Below are positions 47,259-54,148 of a stretch of 64,000 nucleotides of DNA, piece after piece (within the stretch, counting starts at the first letter, position 1; every line of letters starts with the position of its first letter). The position numbers and the translations under genes were made by a program. This DNA comes from Bacteroidota bacterium (GTDB lineage Bacteria; Bacteroidota; Bacteroidia; B-17B0; Aurantibacillaceae): contig JAUXTT010000013.1 in the NCBI GenBank assembly GCA_030684395.1, positions 40,153 to 104,152 of the forward strand, given 5' to 3'. Below the pieces are notes generated by a model. It was given only the letters and a program-made list of their open reading frames with translations, had not been told where the DNA came from and did no database searches.

Positions 47259-47732
47259 ATGAAGATCACTTTACTTCAAATAGATAAAACGGATGTGCCC
47301 TGGGTATCTGAAGGATTTGAGGTATATGAAAAACGTCTGAAACATTATATTCCATTTACTGTTCAAACTATTGTGTTCCCGAAAGCGAACAGGAACAAAT
47401 CTTTTGAGCAGCAGAAAAAAGAAGAAGCTGTTTTACTTTTAAAAGAATTAGAAAAGTTCGATTACATTATTCTATTGGATGAAAAGGGAAAAACTTATTC
47501 TTCTAAAAAATTCTCAGAGCAATTAAACAAGCTTAGCATTTCAGGTAAAAAACACATTGTGTTTGTAATTGGCGGTCCATACGGTTTTGATGAAAGCATT
47601 TATACTAAGGCAAATGATAAACTGAGTCTTTCTGAAATGACCTTTTCACATCAAATGATTCGGGTGTTTTTCGCAGAACAGCTTTACAGGGCTTTCAGTA
47701 TTTTGAAAGGTGAGAAATATCATCACGAGTAA
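47259..47732 (+). CDS. rlmH: 23S rRNA (pseudouridine-1915-N3) methyltransferase RlmH
   Basis: The 157-residue SPOUT enzyme methylates pseudouridine 1915 in helix 69 of 23S rRNA using SAM. FVIGGPYGFDE, LSLSEMTFSHQMIRVFFAEQLYRA and the end KYHH are the family signature. Length is typical. It follows der after 77 nt that contain an inverted repeat, and precedes another inverted repeat and then ccmB. Confidence 0.95.
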   Translation: MKITLLQIDKTDVPWVSEGFEVYEKRLKHYIPFTVQTIVFPKANRNKSFEQQKKEEAVLLLKELEKFDYIILLDEKGKTYSSKKFSEQLNKLSISGKKHIVFVIGGPYGFDESIYTKANDKLSLSEMTFSHQMIRVFFAEQLYRAFSILKGEKYHHE

Positions 47733-47737
47733 ATCCC

Positions 47738-47860
47738 CTTTCTCAACACAAAGATCACAGAGAAAGGAGAGTTTCACAGAGTTTCTTTAATATTGAAATA
47801 AGTAATAACACAATAAAACTCTGTGTAACTCTGAAACCTCAGCGTTCTCTGTGTTGAAAA
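47738..47860. repeat. Intergenic inverted repeat, CTCTGTGT family, copy 2
   Basis: Left side CTCAACACAAAGATCACAG and TTTCACAGAGTTT; right side AAACTCTGTGTAACTC and CTCTGTGTTGAAA. Same arrangement and core sequences as the copy at 24561-24687. The right end also supplies the -33 TTG of the ccmB promoter. Confidence 0.75.
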
Positions 47861-47882
47861 TCAACGTAAACTCCTATCTTTG
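47854..47882 (+). promoter_or_regulatory. Promoter of ccmB within the repeat edge
   Basis: TTG (47854-47856), 18 nt, then TATCTTTG (47875-47882). The box ends 7 nt before the TTG start at 47890. The -33 lies inside the dispersed repeat. Confidence 0.55.
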
Positions 47883-47889
47883 CCCTGCT

Positions 47890-48549
47890 TTGAATTTCAA
47901 CCACTTCATACTACTGCTTAAAAAAGAATTCGATATTGAATTTCGTCAAAAAACGGCATTGAATGGAATTATTTTATTTGTGCTTTCTACGGTATTTGTA
48001 AGTTATTTAGCATTTCAACATGTTATTGCGCCTAATGTATGGAACGCTTTGTTTTGGATTATTTTGTTGTTCGGAGCAATCATCACAGCCTCTAAAAGTT
48101 TTTTAAATGAGCAAAAAGGGAGAATGCTTTACAACTATTTCATTTATAGTCCGCGAGAGGTTATACTTTCAAAAATATTCTACAATTCTATTCTATTGAC
48201 CTTCGTTAGTTTTCTAACTCTTTTTCTTTTCTCCATTTTTATAGGAAGCGTAGTTCAGGACTTGGGCACCTTTTCTCTGATCCTTTTCCTTACTTCTTTT
48301 GGGTTTTCAGCAATTTTAACACTTATGGCGGGGATCTCGGTAAAAGCAGGAGGCAGTTTTACTTTAACGGCAATTTTAAGCTTTCCGTTGACCTTTCCAA
48401 TGCTATTGGTCGCTATAAAAGTATCTAAACTGGCTATCGATGGGATCGCTTTTTCGGTTTGCCTTCAATATTTATTGGTTTTATTGTTACTAAACCTGAT
48501 CGTTAGCATTCTTTCTTTTGTGTTATTTCCGTACCTTTGGCACGATTAA
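47890..48549 (+). CDS. ccmB: Haem exporter / cytochrome c maturation membrane protein CcmB
   Basis: The 219-residue protein has six hydrophobic helices and CcmB-like starts (LLLKKEFDIEFRQKTALNG). CcmB is the membrane subunit working with the ATPase CcmA to release holo-CcmE in system I cytochrome c maturation. No ATG lies near the N-terminus. TTG at 47890 fits homologous starts and the promoter position, while the GTG at 47851 would overlap the promoter. ccmA is not adjacent. Confidence 0.85.
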   Translation: MNFNHFILLLKKEFDIEFRQKTALNGIILFVLSTVFVSYLAFQHVIAPNVWNALFWIILLFGAIITASKSFLNEQKGRMLYNYFIYSPREVILSKIFYNSILLTFVSFLTLFLFSIFIGSVVQDLGTFSLILFLTSFGFSAILTLMAGISVKAGGSFTLTAILSFPLTFPMLLVAIKVSKLAIDGIAFSVCLQYLLVLLLLNLIVSILSFVLFPYLWHD

Positions 48550-48552
48550 AAA

Positions 48553-49224
48553 ATGGCTAAAAATTGGTGGAAAATACTCGCAGTGCTGATCGTAATGTAT
48601 ACTATCGTTGCCGGATTTTTATTACCCGTTCCACGCTTAGATATTCTTAACGAAACTATCCGAAGTTTATACTTCCACGTTCCTATTTGGTTTGCTATGT
48701 TGTTTTTAATGGGTGTTTCAGTATACTCCAGTATTATGTATTTAGGAAGTAATAAAGCAAAACAAGATATTGTTGCTGTTGAAAGTGCCAATACAGGAAT
48801 TGCATTCAGCGTATTGGGGATATTAACCGGAATGTTATGGGCACGTTATACCTGGGGAACCTGGTGGACAACCGATACTAAACTAAACGGAGTTGCCATT
48901 ACTTTTTTAATTTACACTGCATATTTTATTTTGCGTTCATCTATTGAAGACGAACAGAAGAAAGCAAGAATCTCAGCTATCTATAACATATTTGCATTTG
49001 TTATGATGATCGTTTTTATAATGATCCTTCCACGTATGAGTGCATCATTACACCCGGGTAACGGAGGAAATCCTGCATTCGGAAAGTTTGACCTTGATAA
49101 TACCATGCGTTTGGTTTTTTATCCTGCTTGTATTGCATGGATCATGATAGGTTGTTGGATAGCGCAGTTAAGAATAAGAATGGAAGTTCTTTCAAAGAAA
49201 ATATTATATGATGAAACTGTTTAA
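48553..49224 (+). CDS. ccmC: Cytochrome c maturation protein CcmC
   Basis: The 223-residue six-helix membrane protein loads haem onto CcmE. The periplasmic tryptophan-rich motif TWGTWWTTDTKL near residue 96 is the haem-handling site. Flanking histidines are in LYFHVP (near residue 38) and SLHPGN. The start is 3 nt after ccmB, and its end overlaps ccmD by 17 nt. It belongs to the CcmC/CcsA branch. Confidence 0.94.
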   Translation: MAKNWWKILAVLIVMYTIVAGFLLPVPRLDILNETIRSLYFHVPIWFAMLFLMGVSVYSSIMYLGSNKAKQDIVAVESANTGIAFSVLGILTGMLWARYTWGTWWTTDTKLNGVAITFLIYTAYFILRSSIEDEQKKARISAIYNIFAFVMMIVFIMILPRMSASLHPGNGGNPAFGKFDLDNTMRLVFYPACIAWIMIGCWIAQLRIRMEVLSKKILYDETV

Positions 49225-49444
49225 GAAAATACTGCCTCTTGTACTACTACTTTTAAGCGCATTTTCTGTAAGTGCACAATCACCTGCCAACACAGTGCAG
49301 ATGGCAGATGGATTTTATGCGGAAGGAAAAATTTATGTGGTGATAGGAATTGTAGCTATTATCTTTATTGGAATAGCATTTTATTTATTTACCATAGAAC
49401 GCAAAGTAAAAAAACTGGAAGAAGCATTAAACGAGAAAAAATAA
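49208..49444 (+). CDS. ccmD: CcmD-like small membrane protein
   Basis: The 78-residue protein has a hydrophobic N-terminus ending in SVSAQ, which looks like a cleavable signal peptide, a single transmembrane helix (YVVIGIVAIIFIGIAFYLF) and a charged, helical tail. CcmD helps release holo-CcmE from CcmC. Assignment rests mainly on location and topology. Tandem ATG codons leave the start at 49208 or 49211 open. It overlaps ccmC by 17 nt. Confidence 0.75.
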   Translation: MMKLFKKILPLVLLLLSAFSVSAQSPANTVQMADGFYAEGKIYVVIGIVAIIFIGIAFYLFTIERKVKKLEEALNEKK

Positions 49445-49452
49445 ATCTGCGA

Positions 49453-49470
49453 TCCCGATAGCTATCGGGA
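49453..49470. repeat. Perfect 18-bp palindrome, CCCGATA family, copy 1
   Basis: TCCCGATAGCTATCGGGA is fully self-complementary and GC-rich. It lies between ccmD and ccmE inside the operon. A near-identical copy is at 59694-59711. Confidence 0.85.
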
Positions 49471-49495
49471 CTGCGTGAAAGAAAAAAGAAACAAC

Positions 49496-49885
49496 ATGAA
49501 AAAAAGTCACATTATAGCGATCGTTATTATTGCAGTTGCAATTGGAGCATTGATTACCACATTGGGTAACACCAGCACTTACGCTGATTTTGCAGAAGCA
49601 CAAAAAAATCCTGATGCTGAATTTCACGTAGTTGGAAAACTGAACAAAACAAAACCAACTGAATACAACCCGGCTGTTGATGCAGATGAATTTACATTTT
49701 ACATGCTCGATAACAATGGCGAAGAACAAAAAGTAGTATTACACAAAACCAAACCTCAGGATTTTGAACGCTCCGAACAAATTGTGATCATCGGTAAAAT
49801 GCACAAAGGCGCTTTTCACGCCAACGAAATTTTAATGAAATGCCCGAGTAAATACAATGACGGCAAACAGGTTGCAGGGGTTTAA
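49496..49885 (+). CDS. ccmE: Haem chaperone CcmE, CxxxY type
   Basis: The 129-residue membrane-anchored protein has an N-terminal helix (IIAIVIIAVAIGALITTL) and a periplasmic OB-fold that carries haem to the cytochrome. Near its end it has CPSKY (C116 and Y120) in place of the usual HxxxY, so haem would attach through cysteine. This CxxxY variant is described in some Desulfovibrio and archaea. The ATG at 49496 begins the anchor. A terminator follows, so ccmF and ccmA are elsewhere. Confidence 0.9.
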   Translation: MKKSHIIAIVIIAVAIGALITTLGNTSTYADFAEAQKNPDAEFHVVGKLNKTKPTEYNPAVDADEFTFYMLDNNGEEQKVVLHKTKPQDFERSEQIVIIGKMHKGAFHANEILMKCPSKYNDGKQVAGV

Positions 49886-49905
49886 TCATGCAAAGACAGT
49901 AATAT

Positions 49906-49933
49906 AAGCAGGACATACGTTCTGCTTTTTTGT
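49906..49933 (+). terminator. Terminator of the ccm operon
   Basis: AAGCAGGAC pairs with GTTCTGCTT (one G-T wobble) around ATAC, followed by TTTTG. Confidence 0.8.
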
Positions 49934-49950
49934 TTCAGAAATATAATAAG

Positions 49951-50334
49951 ATGAAAATCATAGTTGTTTTTCTTCTGATATTAAGTTCCTCAGTCTTTGC
50001 GCAAAAGGGCTGTAAGTTTGAATATGAAATTAAATCTTCCGGCGATTCAACGGCTTCTTCCTGTATGCTGGCATTTAAAGGTTATTCTTGCGAAATAAAT
50101 TATCCAACAGAAGCCGAAAACAGCAACATTGAAGGAAGCGTGATCCTATCCGCTAATTTTACTCAAAATTGCACACTAACCAATATTGAGGTTACAAAGA
50201 GCTTAGGATATGGATTGGACGAATTAGCAATAAACATTCTTAAGGAATTTGAAAATCAATTAAAGAAAGATAACAAAACATGTTGTTTTCACGACACTAA
50301 GATGATGTTTCCGATTAAATTCAAAATGCATTAA
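49951..50334 (+). CDS. Exported protein with a TonB-C-like domain
   Basis: The 127-residue protein has a signal peptide (VVFLLILSSSVFAQ) and a compact domain with SNIEGSVILSANFTQNC and GYGLDELAINILKEF that follows the TonB C-terminal pattern (YP..A...GxV...V...G.v.....s.G.G.lDe.Ai..l). There is no proline-rich linker or N-terminal anchor, so it is not a classical TonB. It has several cysteines. It sits behind the ccm terminator. Confidence 0.7.
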   Translation: MKIIVVFLLILSSSVFAQKGCKFEYEIKSSGDSTASSCMLAFKGYSCEINYPTEAENSNIEGSVILSANFTQNCTLTNIEVTKSLGYGLDELAINILKEFENQLKKDNKTCCFHDTKMMFPIKFKMH

Positions 50335-50430
50335 ATTTTAAGGATTCATAAAAATTGTAGAACTAATTCTTCCTTTTCATTCTAATCCAAAATCACTATA
50401 TTTGTTTATAAGAAAAAAAATTAAAACACT

Positions 50431-50664
50431 ATGAGTGTAGCACAGGACAAAATTCAATTAGCTCAACGGTTATTACAAACCGAAGACAAAAACATATTGA
50501 AAGCAATAGAACTCATTTTTACACAAGAAGACGAGCATTTTGAATTAAGCGCTTCTGAAAAACGTGAACTAGATCGACGTTTAGCGGATGTAGAAAGTGG
50601 CAATGCCAAGTTCTATACAATGGCTGAAGTAAAAAAGATGGTTCGAAAAAAAAGTAAAAAGTAA
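50431..50664 (+). CDS. Antitoxin-like protein of a type II TA module
   Basis: The 77-residue protein is helical, charged and followed after 3 nt by a RelE/ParE-type toxin gene. It has the ELSASEKRELDRRLADVESGNAKFYT pattern of the 'addiction module component' antitoxin group, in which the conserved ExD/exxL helix packs on the toxin. It would bind the toxin and repress its own promoter. Confidence 0.85.
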   Translation: MSVAQDKIQLAQRLLQTEDKNILKAIELIFTQEDEHFELSASEKRELDRRLADVESGNAKFYTMAEVKKMVRKKSKK

Positions 50665-50667
50665 TCG

Positions 50668-50958
50668 ATGTTTCCATCAATTATTAAGGACCAAGCTGCC
50701 GAGGATATCCAGGAGGCTTACGAATATTTAGAAAGCAAAGAAAAAGATCTTGGAGAGAAGTTATTGAAACGCATAGAAGAATATCTTGAAATTATTGAAA
50801 GTAATCCTTATATATTTAAAGAAGGCTATAAAAAAGTCAGACAAATTAGAGTAAAACCCTTCCAATATATTCTCAGGTATAAAATTTATAAAGGTTTTGT
50901 AGGGGTTATTCAGTTATACCATGGAAGACAACATCCAAACAAAAGAGTTTATAAGTAG
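50668..50958 (+). CDS. RelE/ParE-family toxin
   Basis: The 96-residue protein fits the RelE/ParE superfamily: QAAEDIQEAYEYLESK near the start, then VRQIRVKPFQYILRYKIYKG and VVGVIQLYHGRQHP-like C-terminal. Family members cleave mRNA on the ribosome or poison gyrase; which applies is not decided. The gene is complete and starts 3 nt after the antitoxin. The module stands alone between unrelated genes, as mobile TA modules often do. Confidence 0.88.
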   Translation: MFPSIIKDQAAEDIQEAYEYLESKEKDLGEKLLKRIEEYLEIIESNPYIFKEGYKKVRQIRVKPFQYILRYKIYKGFVGVIQLYHGRQHPNKRVYK

Positions 50959-50968
50959 ATAGTAAACA

Positions 50969-50996
50969 GAAAAGGCGGAATTGATTCCACCTTTTC
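50969..50996. terminator. Bidirectional terminator between the toxin and the Tim44-like gene
   Basis: GAAAAGGCGGAAT pairs with ATTCCACCTTTTC with one mismatch and a 2-nt loop. It ends both converging genes. Confidence 0.85.
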
Positions 50997-51015
50997 AATT
51001 TAAATATTCTACTTT

Positions 51016-52806
51016 CTAATTTTGCAACTCAGCAACTCTTTTCTTCACCTCATCAAGAATTTGTTTTTCTTCGTTGGAGATGTTTCCATCAGCCATTGCT
51101 GCCTTTTCCATCATAGTGTAAACCTTGCTGGCCTTTTTATGATCTTCCGGCAAACGCATTACCAACTGGCCTTGCTTCGCCATATCAAACATACCACTAA
51201 TCTTATCCGGTTTATAATTCCATTTCTTAGCCAATGAATTTGCGTATTCTAATTCTTCATTAGCGAAAACACCATCAGCCCCAACAATCAGCATCACATT
51301 ATTAAATGCGTAATCACGTACATCAAATAATTCATCCAATTCACTTGGCTTAACTGATCCACCGCTCATTGCATTTTGATATTCGTGTGCGGTAGTTAAC
51401 TCAGAAATGATCCACTCGTATTTAGTACTGTTAACGGCAGATCCACAGAACTGACATTCCAAATTCATGGTATCACCAATTGGTCCGCCGCAATTAGGAC
51501 AGGCATGTGCATACAAAGATCCTTTTGGTTGCCCCGCACCTGCGTCTCTGCTCATGATCAATACTTCGTTGGTAGCAAATATAGAATGATCGAGCAATTC
51601 AACTTTATCGTTTTTCATTGATAAACGTTGAGCTGAACGTTTGATGGAAATTACCAGGTTATGTTTGCCGTCTTTTGCATAAGCATCCATCAGGGTAACG
51701 TTGTTCAGGAACAAACGGTTGAATACAAATGGTGGTTCTGATTTAATACGTTCGGAAAGCTTATCAAATAATGAATCACTTACAAAACGACGCATTATTT
51801 CCGGTTTCTGCTTCACAAATGCAGTCATGATTTGCAGGTAACCGTTACTTGCTTTGTCTTCCATCAATTGTACAGAGAAATCTGATTGTGCATTGATTGC
51901 CTGGCGAACTTGTTGAGTTTGTTGTCCTGATTTATCAAAACGTTTTGGCTCATTCACATAATCGGCTGCTTGCGTAATTTCTGCCAATACCCAATCGTAA
52001 TCTCCTAAATATGTTGTTGTACCACAATGCTGACATTTACTAACCTCTCCACCATCTTCAGGTAAAGGGCCCGCACAGTTAGGACAATTGTTGGTATGAT
52101 ACATGTCTTTTTCTTTCACACCCTTTTTACGGATGAAAGTCCAGTATTCTACATCTTCATAATAACCTTCTTCATTTAATTGTGGAAATTTCTCACACAC
52201 AAAACTATCCTGCATTTCAAATTGAATAGCTGTATTGATGATATCAAATTCTCCATCGGTTTCAATAGAATCTATCACCACATTTTTTACCCCAACATTT
52301 TTGATTGTGTTTTTTTGTCCCAACTTTTGCATCATGATAAACTGTGTATTAAAACGCTGATACACACCATCAGAAATCCATTTACGCACTTTCGAAAGAT
52401 TTTGATTTTCCCAGGCACTTTGTATATCTACAAAAGCTGTTTTTACCTTTTCTTTAAATGCAGTTGGGTTAAACTCAGGGTTAGCAGTCTGAAATATTGC
52501 TAATTCACCTGTTTGATCTACCATTTCAGAAGAACCGGAAGGAATTTCATTCAATACGCTTTTCGATTTTACGTTTTTACTGATATACCAGTAACCAACT
52601 CCTACTACAACTATAACAATAATGTTGTAAGGAAAAGGAATGAACCTGAAAATAGCATATAATATTGCAATAATGCCTCCACTGTCACTATCGCTGCTAC
52701 TATCACTGCTTCCGCCAGAACCTCCGGCACGAGCCATGGCATAACAACTGATCAATACAAAGGAAAAGAAGAAAATGTTCTTTAAGTTCTTTTTAAATAA
52801 AGTCAT
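51016..52806 (-). CDS. Tim44-like / double zinc-ribbon / TerB-like envelope protein
   Basis: The 596-residue protein has an N-terminal signal or anchor and a Ser/Gly/Asp linker, then a transmembrane helix (NIIVIVVVGVGYWYI). A Tim44-like alpha/beta domain (about residues 105-225) follows. Two zinc ribbons (C241xxC244...C258xxC261 and C436xxC439...C451xxC454) flank a second Tim44-like copy (about 300-430), and a TerB-like C-terminus (about 495-596) ends it. The internal duplication is visible: each half has a ribbon followed by EW/DW-I-x-x-E-[IL]T. Function is unknown; Tim44-like domains bind membranes. The gene is solitary. Confidence 0.82.
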   Translation of the reverse strand: MTLFKKNLKNIFFFSFVLISCYAMARAGGSGGSSDSSSDSDSGGIIAILYAIFRFIPFPYNIIVIVVVGVGYWYISKNVKSKSVLNEIPSGSSEMVDQTGELAIFQTANPEFNPTAFKEKVKTAFVDIQSAWENQNLSKVRKWISDGVYQRFNTQFIMMQKLGQKNTIKNVGVKNVVIDSIETDGEFDIINTAIQFEMQDSFVCEKFPQLNEEGYYEDVEYWTFIRKKGVKEKDMYHTNNCPNCAGPLPEDGGEVSKCQHCGTTTYLGDYDWVLAEITQAADYVNEPKRFDKSGQQTQQVRQAINAQSDFSVQLMEDKASNGYLQIMTAFVKQKPEIMRRFVSDSLFDKLSERIKSEPPFVFNRLFLNNVTLMDAYAKDGKHNLVISIKRSAQRLSMKNDKVELLDHSIFATNEVLIMSRDAGAGQPKGSLYAHACPNCGGPIGDTMNLECQFCGSAVNSTKYEWIISELTTAHEYQNAMSGGSVKPSELDELFDVRDYAFNNVMLIVGADGVFANEELEYANSLAKKWNYKPDKISGMFDMAKQGQLVMRLPEDHKKASKVYTMMEKAAMADGNISNEEKQILDEVKKRVAELQN

Positions 52807-52869
52807 ATAATAAGGGTTTGGAAGAGGGAAATTAGGATAAATAAATTAAAAAAGCAAAAGTCTAAGCCC

Positions 52870-53033
52870 AATGGAACGCTAATGGCGCAGATTATTATGA
52901 TTAACGCGGATAAGAACTTTTAAAGAATCTTCAAACAGTCGACAAAATTATGCAAAACTTAATTTTATGATTTAAAAATACAATCAAAGCTAGTATACTA
53001 ATCATAGAGACCAGCGTTATCTGCGTTCCATTT
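52870..53033. repeat. Intergenic inverted repeat with AATGGAACGC termini
   Basis: AATGGAACGC at 52870 is matched by GCGTTCCATT near 53024-53033, and GCAGAT/ATCTGC blocks pair inside each arm. The arms are about 30-44 nt and imperfect, with a 90-nt AT-rich middle. It fills the 240-bp gap between the Tim44-like gene and a membrane-protein gene and looks like a degenerate dispersed repeat. Confidence 0.6.
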
Positions 53034-53046
53034 TCAGCTTTTGAAA

Positions 53047-53757
53047 CTATACCTTTTCAGTTTGAGCTTCTTCTAAAAACCGAAGCTCGAGTAATACACC
53101 TGCATAGATAATGCACAAGGTGATGTTCATGATAACGTGACTGATGTCTTTGAAATTGAACCAGTCGCTCAATGATAGTTTTGCGCCATGAACAACAAGA
53201 GCCAGAATAGAAAATGTGAATCCAAATGTGATGTAACCACTTCCCGGTCGACGATCTCTGTATGCCCTGTAATGACTCACTATAGTAATCAAAATGGCAA
53301 TCAACGCATTTATTTTCACTATTGCAAAATTATTGGTAATAGCTGTTAATACAGCAAATACAATCGACAGGCACAAAACAATTATTTCTGAAATTTTCTT
53401 GTTCCTAGTCGTAAATTTCGACAGTTCAATATTTGCCCTTAATAAATAATAAGTGATAGGAACGCTTGCAAGATTCATACATAACCACACATAATAAAAA
53501 ATATCGGGAGAAAAGTAAGATTTAAATCCGTGAGCAACTGAGCCTATCAATGCATTTAATCCGAAGAAGAAAAAAAACAAGCGCCAGTATTTTACAAGCA
53601 AACTCTTTTCTGTATTCTTCACGCCCACTTTATAGTACAAAAACACAGAGGTTGCCACAATCAACATATTTGTTAATACAGTTACCGGCTCCTGTATGTG
53701 AATACCCGCTATGTCATACCATGTTTCTTTCACAGCCTGCAAAAATAAGCCTTTCAC
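53047..53757 (-). CDS. Seven-helix membrane protein of unknown function
   Basis: The 236-residue protein has about seven hydrophobic segments. Conserved-looking polar residues lie in GSVAHGF (near residue 74), LVVHGAKLSLSDW (near 187) and DISHVIM (near 205), a pattern of intramembrane His/Ser/Asp that recalls CREST-type hydrolases such as haemolysin III/PAQR and ceramidase proteins. The relationship is tentative. It is transcribed alone. Confidence 0.65.
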   Translation of the reverse strand: MKGLFLQAVKETWYDIAGIHIQEPVTVLTNMLIVATSVFLYYKVGVKNTEKSLLVKYWRLFFFFFGLNALIGSVAHGFKSYFSPDIFYYVWLCMNLASVPITYYLLRANIELSKFTTRNKKISEIIVLCLSIVFAVLTAITNNFAIVKINALIAILITIVSHYRAYRDRRPGSGYITFGFTFSILALVVHGAKLSLSDWFNFKDISHVIMNITLCIIYAGVLLELRFLEEAQTEKV

Positions 53758-53915
53758 TTAACTAATAAAAATTTAATACAAAATATTACATTTATTTGGA
53801 TCCTTTTACTGTTGTCATACGTCGAATTTTTTTTCGACGACCAATCCTGTGAAAGCCAATTGGAATTTACAACTAGTGTACTTGAAGTATTTGTGACCTT
53901 TTGGAACATGATTAC

Positions 53916-54033
53916 CCGCTTCTCAAAATGTGGTTTTTCTAGGCGCGTGAATTTTTAAAAACGGAGCTTACTACTGTAAGTGAGTATTTTAAAAATTCAC
54001 AGTAACGACGAAAAATCGCGTTTTCAGAAGCGG
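53916..54033. repeat. Long intergenic inverted repeat (about 48-nt arms)
   Basis: The left arm begins CCGCTTCTCAAAA and ends GTGAATTTTTAAAA; the right arm begins TTTTAAAAATTCAC and ends TTTTCAGAAGCGG. About four-fifths of positions pair, with bulges near the TTTTTC/GAAAAA and GCG blocks. A third short hairpin (CTTAC-TACT-GTAAG) sits in the loop. It is just downstream of the rpsA terminator. Confidence 0.85.
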
Positions 54034-54037
54034 CCAT

Positions 54038-54068
54038 AAAAAAACCCCTTTCCGCGTAAGGAAAGGGG
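54038..54068 (-). terminator. Rho-independent terminator of rpsA
   Basis: On the minus strand a 9-bp perfect stem (CCTTTCC core plus GG, loop of 6) is followed by seven T's (54038-54044 on plus are A's). Confidence 0.92.
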
Positions 54069-54148
54069 TCTCGAAAAACTAAAAACCATGGCGTTAGTTT
54101 TTAGTAGGCCTCTGTTCAAACCCAAAATGAACAAAGGTTGTTTTTCGA

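Larger units (their letters stand above)
53758..54148. other. 391-bp intergenic region rich in secondary structure
   Basis: No coding gene is apparent. From left to right it has a small hairpin (CGTCGAA/TTCGACG, 53820-53839), a CCAAT/ATTGG pair, the long inverted repeat at 53916-54033, the rpsA terminator at 54038-54068, and two more inverted pairs (ACTAAAAAC/GTTTTTAGT at 54078-54105, and GTTCA/TGAAC at about 54114-54132) within the rpsA 3' end. It may encode a structured RNA; see findings. Confidence 0.6.
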
